DNA of 64,000 nucleotides from Limnohabitans sp. Jir72 (lineage in GTDB: Bacteria > Pseudomonadota > Gammaproteobacteria > Burkholderiales > Burkholderiaceae_C), in the NCBI RefSeq assembly GCF_003063575.1, contig NZ_NESC01000005.1, forward strand, positions 62,001-126,000, in the 5' to 3' direction. Shown here one piece after another: positions 21,103-29,950 of the stretch. Numbering within the stretch: the stretch's first letter is position 1; the number at the start of each line of letters is the position of its first letter. The translations under genes were made by a program, and so were the position numbers. Under the pieces are notes generated by a model. That model saw nothing but the letters and a program-made list of their open reading frames with translations. It searched no databases and had not been told where the DNA came from.

Positions 21103-22667
21103 TCATCATGACAAGACGATGGACTGAAAAACAGCGGTCCTGGCTGACCCTGCTGGGACTTTGGGCATTACTGCTGGTGATGGCCTGCACCCGGCCACTG
21201 GCATTGCCAGATGAGGGTCGCTATGCAGAAGTTGGCCGCTGGATGCTGATGTCGGGCGATTGGCTCGCACCACGCTTGGATGGCATGCCTTTTTTTCACA
21301 AGCCACCGCTGCTGCACTGGCTGCAAGCGAGCTCTTTCGCGGTCTGGGGTGTCCATCCGTGGAGCGCACGTCTGGTCCCTGCACTCCATGCTGGACTGAT
21401 GTTGCTGGCGGTTTATCTGGCGACACGCGACACCCAAGGTGAAAAGACCGCACAGCGCACCATATGGATTCTGGGCAGCAGCCTGGGGTTTTTGATCGGT
21501 GGCCAATACGTCAACCACGACATGCTGGTGGCCAGCTGGGTCAGCATCGCCATTTGGGCTTTTGCTGCCGCTTTTCGACAACACGGCAAGCCTGACGCTC
21601 GTCTCGCCTTACTGGGCTTTGCCGCCTGCGCCTTGGGTTTGCTCAGCAAGGGCTTGATTGGTTTGGTTTTACCGGGTCTGGTGCTGTTGACATGGCTGAT
21701 TTGGACAAACCAAACCCGGCGCTTATGGCAACTCCCATGGATTCGTGGCTTGTTGGTCTTTTGTGCCATAGGCCTGCCTTGGTTCATTGAAGGTCAAAAA
21801 CACTATCCCGAACTTTTCAACTACTTGATTGTTGGACAGCATTTTTCAAGGTACACGGGGGGCAGTTTCAATAACCAATGGTCATGGTGGTTCTATCCTG
21901 TCGTCATCGTTTTACTTCTTTTTCCCTGGAGCATGATTTTGGTGGGCACAGTCGCCCCGCGCAAATGGCTTCACAGTTGGCGACATGAGCGCACCGCTGT
22001 CAGTAACCGCTGGAGCAGTCTGCTGTGGATCTGGTTGTTGGTGATCACTGCATTTTTCTCGCTCCCAAAATCGAAGATCGTCGGCTACATCTTCACCGTG
22101 CTACCGCCTGTCGCATGCCTGGCGGCCATGACCTGGCAAAGGTGGACTGAAACGGGTCGAGTCAATGCCAGATGGTTTACCGTCTTGCTGCTTGCCAGCC
22201 TGGGCCTGTCCATCGGTGCCAATTGGGCTGCAGGTCGCCACAGCCTCAAGCGCTCAAGCCATGATGTCGCACATGTGCTGCAATGCCATCTGGATCCGGC
22301 TGAACGTGTGTACGCAGTGGGTGCCTACCCGTATGATTTGCCGTTTTATGCACAGCTGACACAAGCATTGATCGTGCTTGAAGACTGGGATGAAGCCCGT
22401 AAATCCAGTGGAGACAATTGGCGACGCGAACTGTTTGAAGCGGGCGATTTCGATCTGAAAGCCGCAAAAAACCTGCAACCCATTTCAGCTTTGCTGGACC
22501 CGGCAGAAAACAGCTGGCTGGTGACACCCAACGATTTCGACAGTCAAAGCCTTCCAACTGGCTGGTCAAGGAACTTCAAGGGGCTCGCCTGGACGCTGTG
22601 GCAATTCAATCGCTCAGCGGCGAAAGGCCCACCAACGACTCAAGACAAACGTCTGCCCGGCTGCTAA
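21099..22667 (+). CDS. ArnT-like glycosyltransferase (GT39/GT83 family)
   Basis: A 522-residue polytopic membrane protein. The early periplasmic loop P-D-E-G-R-Y-A-E-V-G-R-W-M holds the Asp-Glu pair typical of ArnT/PMT enzymes, followed by many hydrophobic helices and a C-terminal periplasmic domain. It should move a sugar from a polyprenyl-phosphate carrier onto lipid A or another envelope acceptor. Coupled to the deacetylase upstream. Its last 54 bases overlap the convergent GtrA-like gene. Confidence 0.8.
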   Translation: MIIMTRRWTEKQRSWLTLLGLWALLLVMACTRPLALPDEGRYAEVGRWMLMSGDWLAPRLDGMPFFHKPPLLHWLQASSFAVWGVHPWSARLVPALHAGLMLLAVYLATRDTQGEKTAQRTIWILGSSLGFLIGGQYVNHDMLVASWVSIAIWAFAAAFRQHGKPDARLALLGFAACALGLLSKGLIGLVLPGLVLLTWLIWTNQTRRLWQLPWIRGLLVFCAIGLPWFIEGQKHYPELFNYLIVGQHFSRYTGGSFNNQWSWWFYPVVIVLLLFPWSMILVGTVAPRKWLHSWRHERTAVSNRWSSLLWIWLLVITAFFSLPKSKIVGYIFTVLPPVACLAAMTWQRWTETGRVNARWFTVLLLASLGLSIGANWAAGRHSLKRSSHDVAHVLQCHLDPAERVYAVGAYPYDLPFYAQLTQALIVLEDWDEARKSSGDNWRRELFEAGDFDLKAAKNLQPISALLDPAENSWLVTPNDFDSQSLPTGWSRNFKGLAWTLWQFNRSAAKGPPTTQDKRLPGC

Positions 22668-23003
22668 AACCAAGGCGGCGATCAGGGCGGGCCAATCGGC
22701 CCAGCGCAAGTTGTGAATCAGTGCCATGAAGCAAAGTTCATTGGTGACAAACCCTGCGATGGCCGTCACCATAAAACGGACCAGGCTTTGCTGAACCGAT
22801 GTCTGGGCATCCTTGAAACTCAATTGACGGTGACCCACGAAACTCACGCCGAAAGCGACCACAAAACCGCCGAAATTGGCCAACTCAGGCCTGAACACAT
22901 GTCGCAAGGCCTCAAACACCAACAGGTGGACCAAGGCGGCCACCAGACCTACCGACCCGAACCAGAAACCGGCCAGCCAAGCTGAGATTTTCAAGCGCAC
23001 CAT
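22614..23003 (-). CDS. GtrA-family membrane protein
   Basis: A 129-residue protein with four predicted membrane helices (start M-V-R-L-K-I-S at 23003). GtrA proteins are proposed flippases for polyprenyl-phosphate-linked sugars. The start lies one base beyond the end of the upstream GT2 gene, indicating coupled translation. The frame is open further upstream, but that part runs through GT2 and is not GtrA-like. The 3' end overlaps the plus-strand ArnT-like gene by 54 bases. Confidence 0.8.
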   Translation of the reverse strand: MVRLKISAWLAGFWFGSVGLVAALVHLLVFEALRHVFRPELANFGGFVVAFGVSFVGHRQLSFKDAQTSVQQSLVRFMVTAIAGFVTNELCFMALIHNLRWADWPALIAALVLAAGQTFVLSRWWAFRR

Positions 23004-23004
23004 C

Positions 23005-23979
23005 TCAATCACGCTCCAGACCGTGGCCAGTGCGTTGTTTAAGTAAATACAAAGGACGCCGTTTGACCTCGTCATAAATACGACCCACATATTCGGACAT
23101 GATGCCCAGAGCCAACAACTGAATACCACTGAAAAACATGATGCTGACCACCAAGGTGGCATAACCCGGGACCTGAATACCCCGATAGAAATACTCCACA
23201 AAGACCCAAGCGATGTAAAGCATGGAGGCCAACGAAAGCAACAAACCCGAGACTGTCAACAACCTCAGCGGGACCGTTGAGAAGGCCAGCATGCCCGTCA
23301 AAGCAAGGCGAAAGGCACCAAGCAAGCCAAAATTGCTCACACCTTGTTGTCGGGGCAACGGTTCATAGTCCAAGGCCATGTTCGAAAATCCAACCCAAGC
23401 GTAAAGACCTTTCATGAAACGGTTACGTTCGGGCAAAGCCACCAAGGCAGCGACGACTTGTTTGTCCATCAAACGAAAGTCTCCGGCATCGCGCGGAATT
23501 TTGACGCGACTGCCCCAGTTGACCAAACGATAAAACCAGCCCGTCAAGGTGGCATGAAGCGATGATTGATCATCGCGCGTGCGGCGTATGGCATACACCA
23601 CATCCACCCCGTCTTGCCATTTCTGGAGCATGGTTGGCAGTAAGGCGACCGGATGCTGCCCATCCGCATCCATCAAAATGACGACATCACCAGCTGCCGC
23701 TTCCAAGCCCGCGGTCATGGCAGCTTCCTTGCCAAAATTGCGTGACAAATCCAAGGCCACAATGCCAGGATATTGAACCGCCAACGCACACGCCACATCA
23801 AACGTGTTGTCCCGGCTTCCATCGTTGACCACGATGATCTCGAACTGATCCGTCAAGGTTCCGATCTGCTGCCAGATCGCAGGCAGAACCATCGGCAAAT
23901 TCAGTGCCTCGTTGTAAGCGGGAATGACGCAAGAAATCCGGGGATTCTGCGGTCGAATACGCAATGTGTCTTTGTGCAT
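23005..23979 (-). CDS. GT2 polyprenyl-phosphate sugar transferase (GtrB/ArnC-like)
   Basis: A 324-residue family-2 glycosyltransferase: I-P-A-Y-N-E, V-N-D-G-S-R-D-N-T and D-A-D-G-Q-H-P in the catalytic domain, then two C-terminal membrane helices (~235-300). It resembles GtrB/ArnC/DPM-type enzymes that load a sugar onto undecaprenyl phosphate at the cytosolic face. Its partner GtrA-like gene follows immediately. The sugar is not predictable from sequence; the neighbouring deacetylase suggests an N-acetylhexosamine. Confidence 0.85.
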   Translation of the reverse strand: MHKDTLRIRPQNPRISCVIPAYNEALNLPMVLPAIWQQIGTLTDQFEIIVVNDGSRDNTFDVACALAVQYPGIVALDLSRNFGKEAAMTAGLEAAAGDVVILMDADGQHPVALLPTMLQKWQDGVDVVYAIRRTRDDQSSLHATLTGWFYRLVNWGSRVKIPRDAGDFRLMDKQVVAALVALPERNRFMKGLYAWVGFSNMALDYEPLPRQQGVSNFGLLGAFRLALTGMLAFSTVPLRLLTVSGLLLSLASMLYIAWVFVEYFYRGIQVPGYATLVVSIMFFSGIQLLALGIMSEYVGRIYDEVKRRPLYLLKQRTGHGLERD

Positions 23980-24122
23980 TTAATTCTTATAACAAATTTG
24001 GTTTCAAAGATTCTCTGGACTTTCAGCTGACCGCGACCTGACCTTGCCCCAAAATTAACCGCAATTAAATGAATACAAATAAAGGATAATTGACCTTTAT
24101 TGATTAATTTTAAATTCATTGC

Positions 24123-25667
24123 ATGCCCGCGTACAAAACTCTGCTGCTCAAACGCATGCCATTTAAAGACCGCGATGAAAACAACCATTTTTCGCAAACG
24201 CGCTTGCTTGAAAGTTCCTGCAGTTTAGCCCTCTTGATGCTGTTGTTCGGACTGGTCTGGGTTGGGCATTTATCGTCCGTTGCGCTCACAGCGCCAATGG
24301 ACAACATGGAGCAATGGGTTTGGTCTCACTCACTGCAGTGGGGCTACTACAAGCACCCGCCGCTGCCTACGTGGTTGCTGAGCTTGCCACAAATGCTGAC
24401 CGGCCCGACGACCTTGACCAGCCAAATTCTGGGCAGTCTTTGCACCTTAACTGCTGCAATGATTTTCGCCAGTCTGGTTCGGCAAATATGGGGCGCACAC
24501 AGCGCCCTTATTGCCGTGTTGGCAGGCTTGTGCATCACGTTCTACAACGGTCGACTCAATTATTACAACCACAATGTGTTGCTCATGCTCTGCGTGAGCC
24601 TGAGCGCATATTGCTGGTGGCAGATTGTCACAAGCGGGCGCACACGGTGGTGGGTTTTACTCGGCGTGTCAGCAGGTGCAGGGATGCTCAGCAAATACCA
24701 ATATTTATTGGTCTGTGCCCCCAGTGCCTACCTGATCTGGCAACTGAAACCCTGGCGCAGCAAGCAACAACTTCAAGGCCTTGGCCTGGCCATCCTGACC
24801 GCGACACTTTTGTGTTCACCGCACGTGTGGTGGTTGCTGCACCAAGACATGGCCAATAGCCCCATTCAGTACGCACTCAAAACCTCTCGGCCTGAATTTT
24901 TGCAAAGCGCTGCCCCTGTTGCCAACAGACTGCGCAGCGGCATCTGGCTGATGGACCTGTTGTTCAACCGTTGTTTGCCCGCCATTTTGTTTCTGTTCAT
25001 CGTTAAAGCACTGTACCGCCCCATCAGCGCCGATCAACACACCCACAACACCGCCATTTCTGGCACCCGTTTCTTGCTGGTCTGGGGCATTTTGCCGCCC
25101 CTGTGCATCACCTTGTTGGGCTTGTTTCTGGGCATGGATCTGCAGATGCAGTGGGGCACCGCTTTTGCTATATGGACTGTTCCGCCCTTGATGATGTTTT
25201 TGAGGCTGCATCAAAAACAAATCCATCCAAAGAGAGCATGGGTGGTGTTGTCTTTTTTTGTCGGGATTCAGAGCTTGCTCATCATTCAATCTTACGAGAC
25301 TTCAGCCTTTGGATGCTGCGCCCAATCCGCGCCAACTCGCTGGAGATTGTTCGACAGTCCAACAATTGCAAGGGAGCTTGCAGACTCTGTGCGCGACACC
25401 ACGGAGGGTCGGATCAAGATCATCGTCGGCCCGGCCACCGTAGCCGGGGCTATCGCCATGGCTTTGAAAGAACATCCGAAAGTCTTGATCGATGGCAATT
25501 TAACCATCAGCCCATGGGTTCTTGATGAAGAACTTCAAGCACCCGGCGTGATTCAGTTGTGGGCACCGAACAGCGGACCTCACACCCAAACACGACTGCC
25601 AAGCGGTTGGGGCTGGAGCCCTTACTTCCCCTCATCGCAGCAGGCGGCTCCACAGCACAGCTCTTAA
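24123..25667 (+). CDS. second ArnT-like glycosyltransferase (GT39/GT83 family)
   Basis: A 514-residue polytopic protein. After a ~35-residue cytosolic lead it has a membrane helix, then a periplasmic loop with A-P-M-D-N-M-E-Q-W and Y-Y-K-H-P-P-L-P-T-W, the pattern of PMT_2 enzymes. Only distantly similar to the copy at 21099, so the two probably differ in acceptor or sugar. The 143 bp upstream are markedly AT-rich and shared with the divergent GT2 gene. No SD precedes ATG 24123; ATG 24156 is an alternative. Confidence 0.78.
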   Translation: MPAYKTLLLKRMPFKDRDENNHFSQTRLLESSCSLALLMLLFGLVWVGHLSSVALTAPMDNMEQWVWSHSLQWGYYKHPPLPTWLLSLPQMLTGPTTLTSQILGSLCTLTAAMIFASLVRQIWGAHSALIAVLAGLCITFYNGRLNYYNHNVLLMLCVSLSAYCWWQIVTSGRTRWWVLLGVSAGAGMLSKYQYLLVCAPSAYLIWQLKPWRSKQQLQGLGLAILTATLLCSPHVWWLLHQDMANSPIQYALKTSRPEFLQSAAPVANRLRSGIWLMDLLFNRCLPAILFLFIVKALYRPISADQHTHNTAISGTRFLLVWGILPPLCITLLGLFLGMDLQMQWGTAFAIWTVPPLMMFLRLHQKQIHPKRAWVVLSFFVGIQSLLIIQSYETSAFGCCAQSAPTRWRLFDSPTIARELADSVRDTTEGRIKIIVGPATVAGAIAMALKEHPKVLIDGNLTISPWVLDEELQAPGVIQLWAPNSGPHTQTRLPSGWGWSPYFPSSQQAAPQHSS

Positions 25668-25713
25668 GAAAACGCTGCCCCCGATGCCGAGACATCAGGG
25701 TTTGCGTGAATGC

Positions 25714-25759
25714 GCACAATTTCTTTTTTATGCACAATTTATAAATCATGCACAATTTA
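25714..25759 (+). repeat. three GCACAATTT repeats at 18-bp spacing over the GntR start
   Basis: GCACAATTT begins at 25714, 25732 and 25750. The last two are part of a longer identical unit, ATGCACAATTTA (25730-25741 and 25748-25759). The third covers the GntR start codon; the second forms a four-codon ORF, M-H-N-L-stop, that copies the protein's first residues. This may be a regulator-binding array. Confidence 0.6.
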
Positions 25760-26437
25760 GCATCTACCGCCACCTTGTCCGAGCAAGCCTTCCAGGTCTT
25801 GCGCGGCGATGTTTTGTCTGGGCGCCATGCGCCTGAAAGCAAGCTCAAGGTCGATGCTTTGCAGCAGAGGTACGGTTTTTCCAGCAGCCCCTTGCGGGAA
25901 GCGCTCAACCGCCTGGTGCAAGAAGGCCTGGTCAAAGCGGACGAGCGCCGGGGCTTTCGGGTCACGCCGATCTCGCCATCCGATTTGGCCGACATCACCA
26001 AAATGCGTTTGATGCTGGACATCCCGGCCTTGCAAGAGTCCATCTCTGCGGGCGATGACGCCTGGGAGGCCCAGATCGTGGCCGCCTTCCACCGCCTCGA
26101 AAAGATCGAATCGCGTCTGCCCCAAGGCCCCGTGGTGCTGGACGCCGAGTGGAGCCAACGCCACCGGGACTTTCACATGGCCCTGATTGCGGCCTGCCCC
26201 TCGGAGCGACAACTGTCGTGGAGCATGAGCCTGTTTGACCAGGCCGAGCGTTATCGGCACTTTGCCGCACGCAACCGGACGGTCTCGAAAAAGAAAGACG
26301 ACGAACACCGCGCCTTGATGAAGGCGGTGCTTCGGCGTGACGGCAAGACAGCCGCTGCGCTGCTGTCCGAGCACATTCGCAGCACACAAACCAATGTGAT
26401 GGCGGCCTTTGCGCTGCAACAAAAACAAGGCGCCTGA
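25748..26437 (+). CDS. GntR-family regulator, FCD subfamily
   Basis: A 229-residue regulator: winged HTH at about 8-75 (Y-G-F-S-S-S-P-L-R-E-A-L-N-R-L) and a C-terminal all-helical FCD ligand domain (~85-215) with His residues suited to metal binding (H-R-D-F-H). It lies 31 bp upstream of the VOC gene on the same strand and probably controls the catabolic set to 30529, and itself through the repeats over its start. Confidence 0.88.
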   Translation: MHNLASTATLSEQAFQVLRGDVLSGRHAPESKLKVDALQQRYGFSSSPLREALNRLVQEGLVKADERRGFRVTPISPSDLADITKMRLMLDIPALQESISAGDDAWEAQIVAAFHRLEKIESRLPQGPVVLDAEWSQRHRDFHMALIAACPSERQLSWSMSLFDQAERYRHFAARNRTVSKKKDDEHRALMKAVLRRDGKTAAALLSEHIRSTQTNVMAAFALQQKQGA

Positions 26438-26468
26438 GCCCTCACCTCACCCTCTGCAGGAGACACCC

Positions 26469-27008
26469 ATGCTGAAAGTCAGTCAACCCACCCCCTCCCA
26501 TTTCGGCATCTACGTGACCGATGTCGAGAAGATGGTGCATTTCTACAAAACCGTGTTCGGACTGGTCGAGACCGACCGGGGTGTGGGCAAGACATTCAAG
26601 GCGCCCTTGGTGTTTTTGAGTGCCAGCCCGCACCAACACCACCAGTTGGTGATCGCAGGGGGTCGCCCCGCTGAGGCCACTTTCAGCACGGTGATGCAAA
26701 TGTCTTTTGCAGTGCCCTCGATCCAATCCTTGCGCGAGCTGAAAGACAAAGCAGTCGCTCTGGGTGCCAGCCGAGTGCTGCCTTTGAACCACGGCAACGC
26801 CTTGTCGGTTTATTTTGCAGACCCAGAGGGCAACACGGTCGAGATTTACATCGACATGCCTTTCTACATTTCGCAGCCGCACGGCGACCCGCTGGATTTG
26901 AGCCAAGACGACGACACCATCTTGCGCGAAACCGAAGCCATCTGCAGACAAGATCCGAGCTTCATGCCGATCGAGCAATGGCAAGCGAAATTTGCCAAGG
27001 CCCACTGA
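26469..27008 (+). CDS. VOC-family dioxygenase/glyoxalase-like protein
   Basis: A 179-residue vicinal-oxygen-chelate protein with one paired beta-alpha-beta-beta-beta unit. Candidate metal ligands are His11 (S-H-F-G-I-Y) and the Glu in N-T-V-E-I-Y-I-D. It resembles extradiol ring-cleavage dioxygenases and could open a catechol-like ring, with the FAH-family gene next. Start ATG 26469 follows GCAGGAGA. Confidence 0.75.
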   Translation: MLKVSQPTPSHFGIYVTDVEKMVHFYKTVFGLVETDRGVGKTFKAPLVFLSASPHQHHQLVIAGGRPAEATFSTVMQMSFAVPSIQSLRELKDKAVALGASRVLPLNHGNALSVYFADPEGNTVEIYIDMPFYISQPHGDPLDLSQDDDTILRETEAICRQDPSFMPIEQWQAKFAKAH

Positions 27009-27033
27009 ATCACCATTCCACCAAGGACTTCTT

Positions 27034-27900
27034 ATGAAATTGCTTTCCTTCATCCACCAAGGCCGCGAAACTTGGGGCGCACTCGTCGGCACAGACGCCA
27101 TCGTTGACCTGGGCAAAGCGCTGCCGCAATACGCCACGCTGACCGACTACATCGCCTCGGGCGCTTACCTGAACGCCAAACAAGATGTGGTCGGCAAAAG
27201 CGCCGACGTCAAACTGGCCGACATCACCTTCTTGCCGGTGATTCCCAAGCCCGAAAAAATCGTCTGCGCCGTGCGCAACTACATGGACCACCACCAGGAA
27301 GTGCTGGCCGCCGGCATGCACCGCGAGTTGTCCGAAGAGCCGCCCATCTTCTTGCGCGTGTGGCGCTCGCAAGTGGCGCATGGCCAGCCCATCATCTGCC
27401 CCAAGGTGTCGGGCTCACTCGACTGGGAAGGCGAGTTGGCCGTGATCATCGGCAAGGAAGGCCGCAACATTGCCGAGGCGGATGCCTTTGACCATGTGGC
27501 GGGCTACTCTTGCTACAACGATGGCAGCATCCGCGAGTGGCAATTCCACGCCAAGCAAATCGCCTCGGGCAAAAACTTTGAATCCACCGGCGGCTTTGGC
27601 CCCTGGATGGTCACGGCCGACGAAATCGCACCCAACCAGCAACTCCAGCTGGTCACGCGCCTGAACGGGGAAGTGGTGCAGTCGAGCCACACCGGCCACA
27701 TGATTTTCTCGATCGCCAAGCTCATCAGCTACGCCTCGACCATCTTCACGCTGGTGCCCGGCGATGTGATCGCCACCGGCACGCCTGCGGGTGTGGGCTG
27801 GAGCCGCAAGCCCGCCTGGTTCATGAAGCCCGGCGATGTGTGCGAGGTCGAGATCGAGGGCATCGGCACCTTGGTCAACCCGATCGCAGCCCAAGCCTGA
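27034..27900 (+). CDS. fumarylacetoacetate hydrolase (FAH) family protein
   Basis: A 288-residue FAH-fold enzyme. It shows W-E-G-E-L-A-V-I-I-G-K and the family ending T-G-T-P-A-G-V-G with G-D-V-C-E-V-E-I-E-G-I-G. Members hydrolyse, decarboxylate or tautomerise beta-diketo acids from aromatic-ring cleavage. Its position after a VOC protein supports a ring-fission pathway. The exact substrate cannot be read from the sequence. Start M-K-L-L-S-F at 27034. Confidence 0.85.
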   Translation: MKLLSFIHQGRETWGALVGTDAIVDLGKALPQYATLTDYIASGAYLNAKQDVVGKSADVKLADITFLPVIPKPEKIVCAVRNYMDHHQEVLAAGMHRELSEEPPIFLRVWRSQVAHGQPIICPKVSGSLDWEGELAVIIGKEGRNIAEADAFDHVAGYSCYNDGSIREWQFHAKQIASGKNFESTGGFGPWMVTADEIAPNQQLQLVTRLNGEVVQSSHTGHMIFSIAKLISYASTIFTLVPGDVIATGTPAGVGWSRKPAWFMKPGDVCEVEIEGIGTLVNPIAAQA

Positions 27901-27902
27901 AC

Positions 27903-28898
27903 ATGAAAGCCATCCAAGTCCAGGTGCCCGGCGGGCCAGAAAGCTTGCTGCTGGTGGATCTGCCCGATCCGCTGCCTGGCCCTGGACAGGTGCGCGTGAA
28001 AGCCCATGCCATTGGGGTGGGCCGCCCGGATGTGTTGATTCGCCAAGGCACCTACAAATGGATGCCGCCGCTGCCCGCCATCCCTGGTGCGGAGATGGCC
28101 GGCGTGGTCGACGCCATCGGCGAAGGCGTGACGCAGTGGCAACTGGGTGACCGCGTGCTGGTCAGCGCACGTGAACTGACGCAGCGCGGCGGCTGCTACG
28201 CCGAGGCCATTGTGGTGCCGCAAGACGCGCCTTACCGCTTGCCCCCGACTGTGGCCTTTGAAGACGCGGTCAGCCTGCCCAACTTGCAACTGGCCTTGGC
28301 GCTCATGCGCGTGGCCGGGCCCAGCCATCGCCCACAGCCACATGTGCTGATCACGGGAGCATCGGGCGGCGTGGCGGGCATGCTGTGTCAGGTCGCCAAG
28401 CACCGGGGTTTTGCCACCATTGGCACCAGCCGAACCCCGGACAAAAGCCAAGGCGCACTCGGCCAGGGGTTTGACCATGTGGTCTGCACCGGGCAAGACG
28501 ATCTGAAGGCGCGCATTCAGACCATCACGCAAGGCCGCGGCGTGGACCTGGTGTTCGACCATCTGGGCGGGCAAAGCCTGATCGATGGTTTGCACAGTCT
28601 GGCACCGCTGGGCATGGTGGTGTCCTACAACATTGTCCAGGGCATGCCCACACAAGACGTGTTTCAGGTGCTTCGCCACTTTTTGGGCAAGAGCCTGGCC
28701 GTGCGGTGTTTTTCGATGCACACCTTTGACGAAGACCCGCAGGCCAGACGCGCGCTGATGCACGAGGCCATTGAGCTGATGGCCAAGGGCCAGGTCAAGG
28801 CACCCGAACACCGGATTTTCAAACTCAGCGAGGTTCGTCAAACGCATGAGTTGCTCGATCAGGGCATGGTCAGCGGCAAGCTGGTGATGCAACCGTGA
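27903..28898 (+). CDS. quinone oxidoreductase-like MDR dehydrogenase
   Basis: A 331-residue NADPH:quinone oxidoreductase-type member of the medium-chain family, without zinc-binding cysteines. The cofactor site reads I-T-G-A-S-G-G-V-A-G-M near residue 153. ATG 27903 lies two bases after the FAH stop, so it belongs to the same operon. It may reduce an unsaturated intermediate. Confidence 0.82.
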   Translation: MKAIQVQVPGGPESLLLVDLPDPLPGPGQVRVKAHAIGVGRPDVLIRQGTYKWMPPLPAIPGAEMAGVVDAIGEGVTQWQLGDRVLVSARELTQRGGCYAEAIVVPQDAPYRLPPTVAFEDAVSLPNLQLALALMRVAGPSHRPQPHVLITGASGGVAGMLCQVAKHRGFATIGTSRTPDKSQGALGQGFDHVVCTGQDDLKARIQTITQGRGVDLVFDHLGGQSLIDGLHSLAPLGMVVSYNIVQGMPTQDVFQVLRHFLGKSLAVRCFSMHTFDEDPQARRALMHEAIELMAKGQVKAPEHRIFKLSEVRQTHELLDQGMVSGKLVMQP

Positions 28899-28957
28899 AG
28901 TTCGCGCATGCAAGCGTCCAAAGAGAGGCTGCATGGTTTATCCATCAGGAGACAAAA

Positions 28958-29926
28958 ATGCTTCGTCGAAATTTACTGATCGCTTTGGGCGTCAGCTCGC
29001 TGGCTTTGCCTTTTCAGGCGGTCGCTCAAACTTACCCGGAACGCCCCATCAAGGTGCTCCAAGGATTCGCGCCGGGCGGCAATGCCGATGCGATTGCACG
29101 TGCCGTTGGCCTGGAAATGAGCAAGGGCCTGGCCCAGCCCATGGTGGTCGAGGCACAGGCCGGGGCCGGTGGCACGATTGCGGCCACCACCGTGTCCAAG
29201 GCCAAACCCGATGGCTACACCTTGCTCTTGGCCACGGGTGGGCATGCGGTGGCGGGGGCGCTGTACAACAACCTGGCCTACCGCACGGTGCAAGACTTCG
29301 AGATGGTCAGCACCATCACGTATTTCCCCTTCCTGATCGTGGTGCCGACCAACAGCAAGTTCGCCAATTTGTCGGCCTTGTTGGCCACGGCCAAAGCCAA
29401 CCCCGAGCAAATCACCTATGGCACGGCAGGCATCGGCTCCACCCACCACTTGGCGGGCGAGCTGTTGGCCAGCATGTCCAAAACGCAATTGCTGCACGTG
29501 CCCTACAAAGGCGATTCGGGCTCCCTGACGGCTTTGTTGGCCGGTGACATCCCGATGATCATTGCGCCACCGACTGCGGTGATGGCCAACATCAAAGCAG
29601 GCAAATTGCGCGCCATCGCCACCACAGGGCCACAGCGCTGGCCGGGTCTGCCCGATGTGCCCACGGTGGCCGAGCAAGGCGTGGCCGCATATGACGTGCG
29701 CTCATGGGCTGGCCTGATGGCACCTGCAGGCACACCCCGCCCTGTGATCGATCGCCTCAATGCCGAGCTGCAAAAAGCGCTGGTGGTGCCTGCTGTGAAA
29801 ACGCGCCTGGAAGACATGGGCGGCGAGGTGCGGGGCAGCACCCCTGAAGACATGAAGACCATGGTGGCCAACCAGACCCAGAAATGGATCCAGGTCGTCA
29901 ACGAAGCCAAAATTCCCAAACAATAA
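28958..29926 (+). CDS. Bug-family (TTT) periplasmic substrate-binding protein
   Basis: A 322-residue tripartite-tricarboxylate-type binding protein with a Sec signal (cut after V-A-Q near 24), then T-Y-P-E-R-P-I-K-V-L and F-A-P-G-G-N-A-D, the family start. It captures a small carboxylate in the periplasm. No TctB/TctA membrane genes are nearby, as is common for Burkholderiales Bug proteins. It sits inside the GntR cluster and probably feeds that pathway. Confidence 0.88.
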   Translation: MLRRNLLIALGVSSLALPFQAVAQTYPERPIKVLQGFAPGGNADAIARAVGLEMSKGLAQPMVVEAQAGAGGTIAATTVSKAKPDGYTLLLATGGHAVAGALYNNLAYRTVQDFEMVSTITYFPFLIVVPTNSKFANLSALLATAKANPEQITYGTAGIGSTHHLAGELLASMSKTQLLHVPYKGDSGSLTALLAGDIPMIIAPPTAVMANIKAGKLRAIATTGPQRWPGLPDVPTVAEQGVAAYDVRSWAGLMAPAGTPRPVIDRLNAELQKALVVPAVKTRLEDMGGEVRGSTPEDMKTMVANQTQKWIQVVNEAKIPKQ

Positions 29927-29950
29927 ATCCCTCTGAAACAAGGACCCCGC

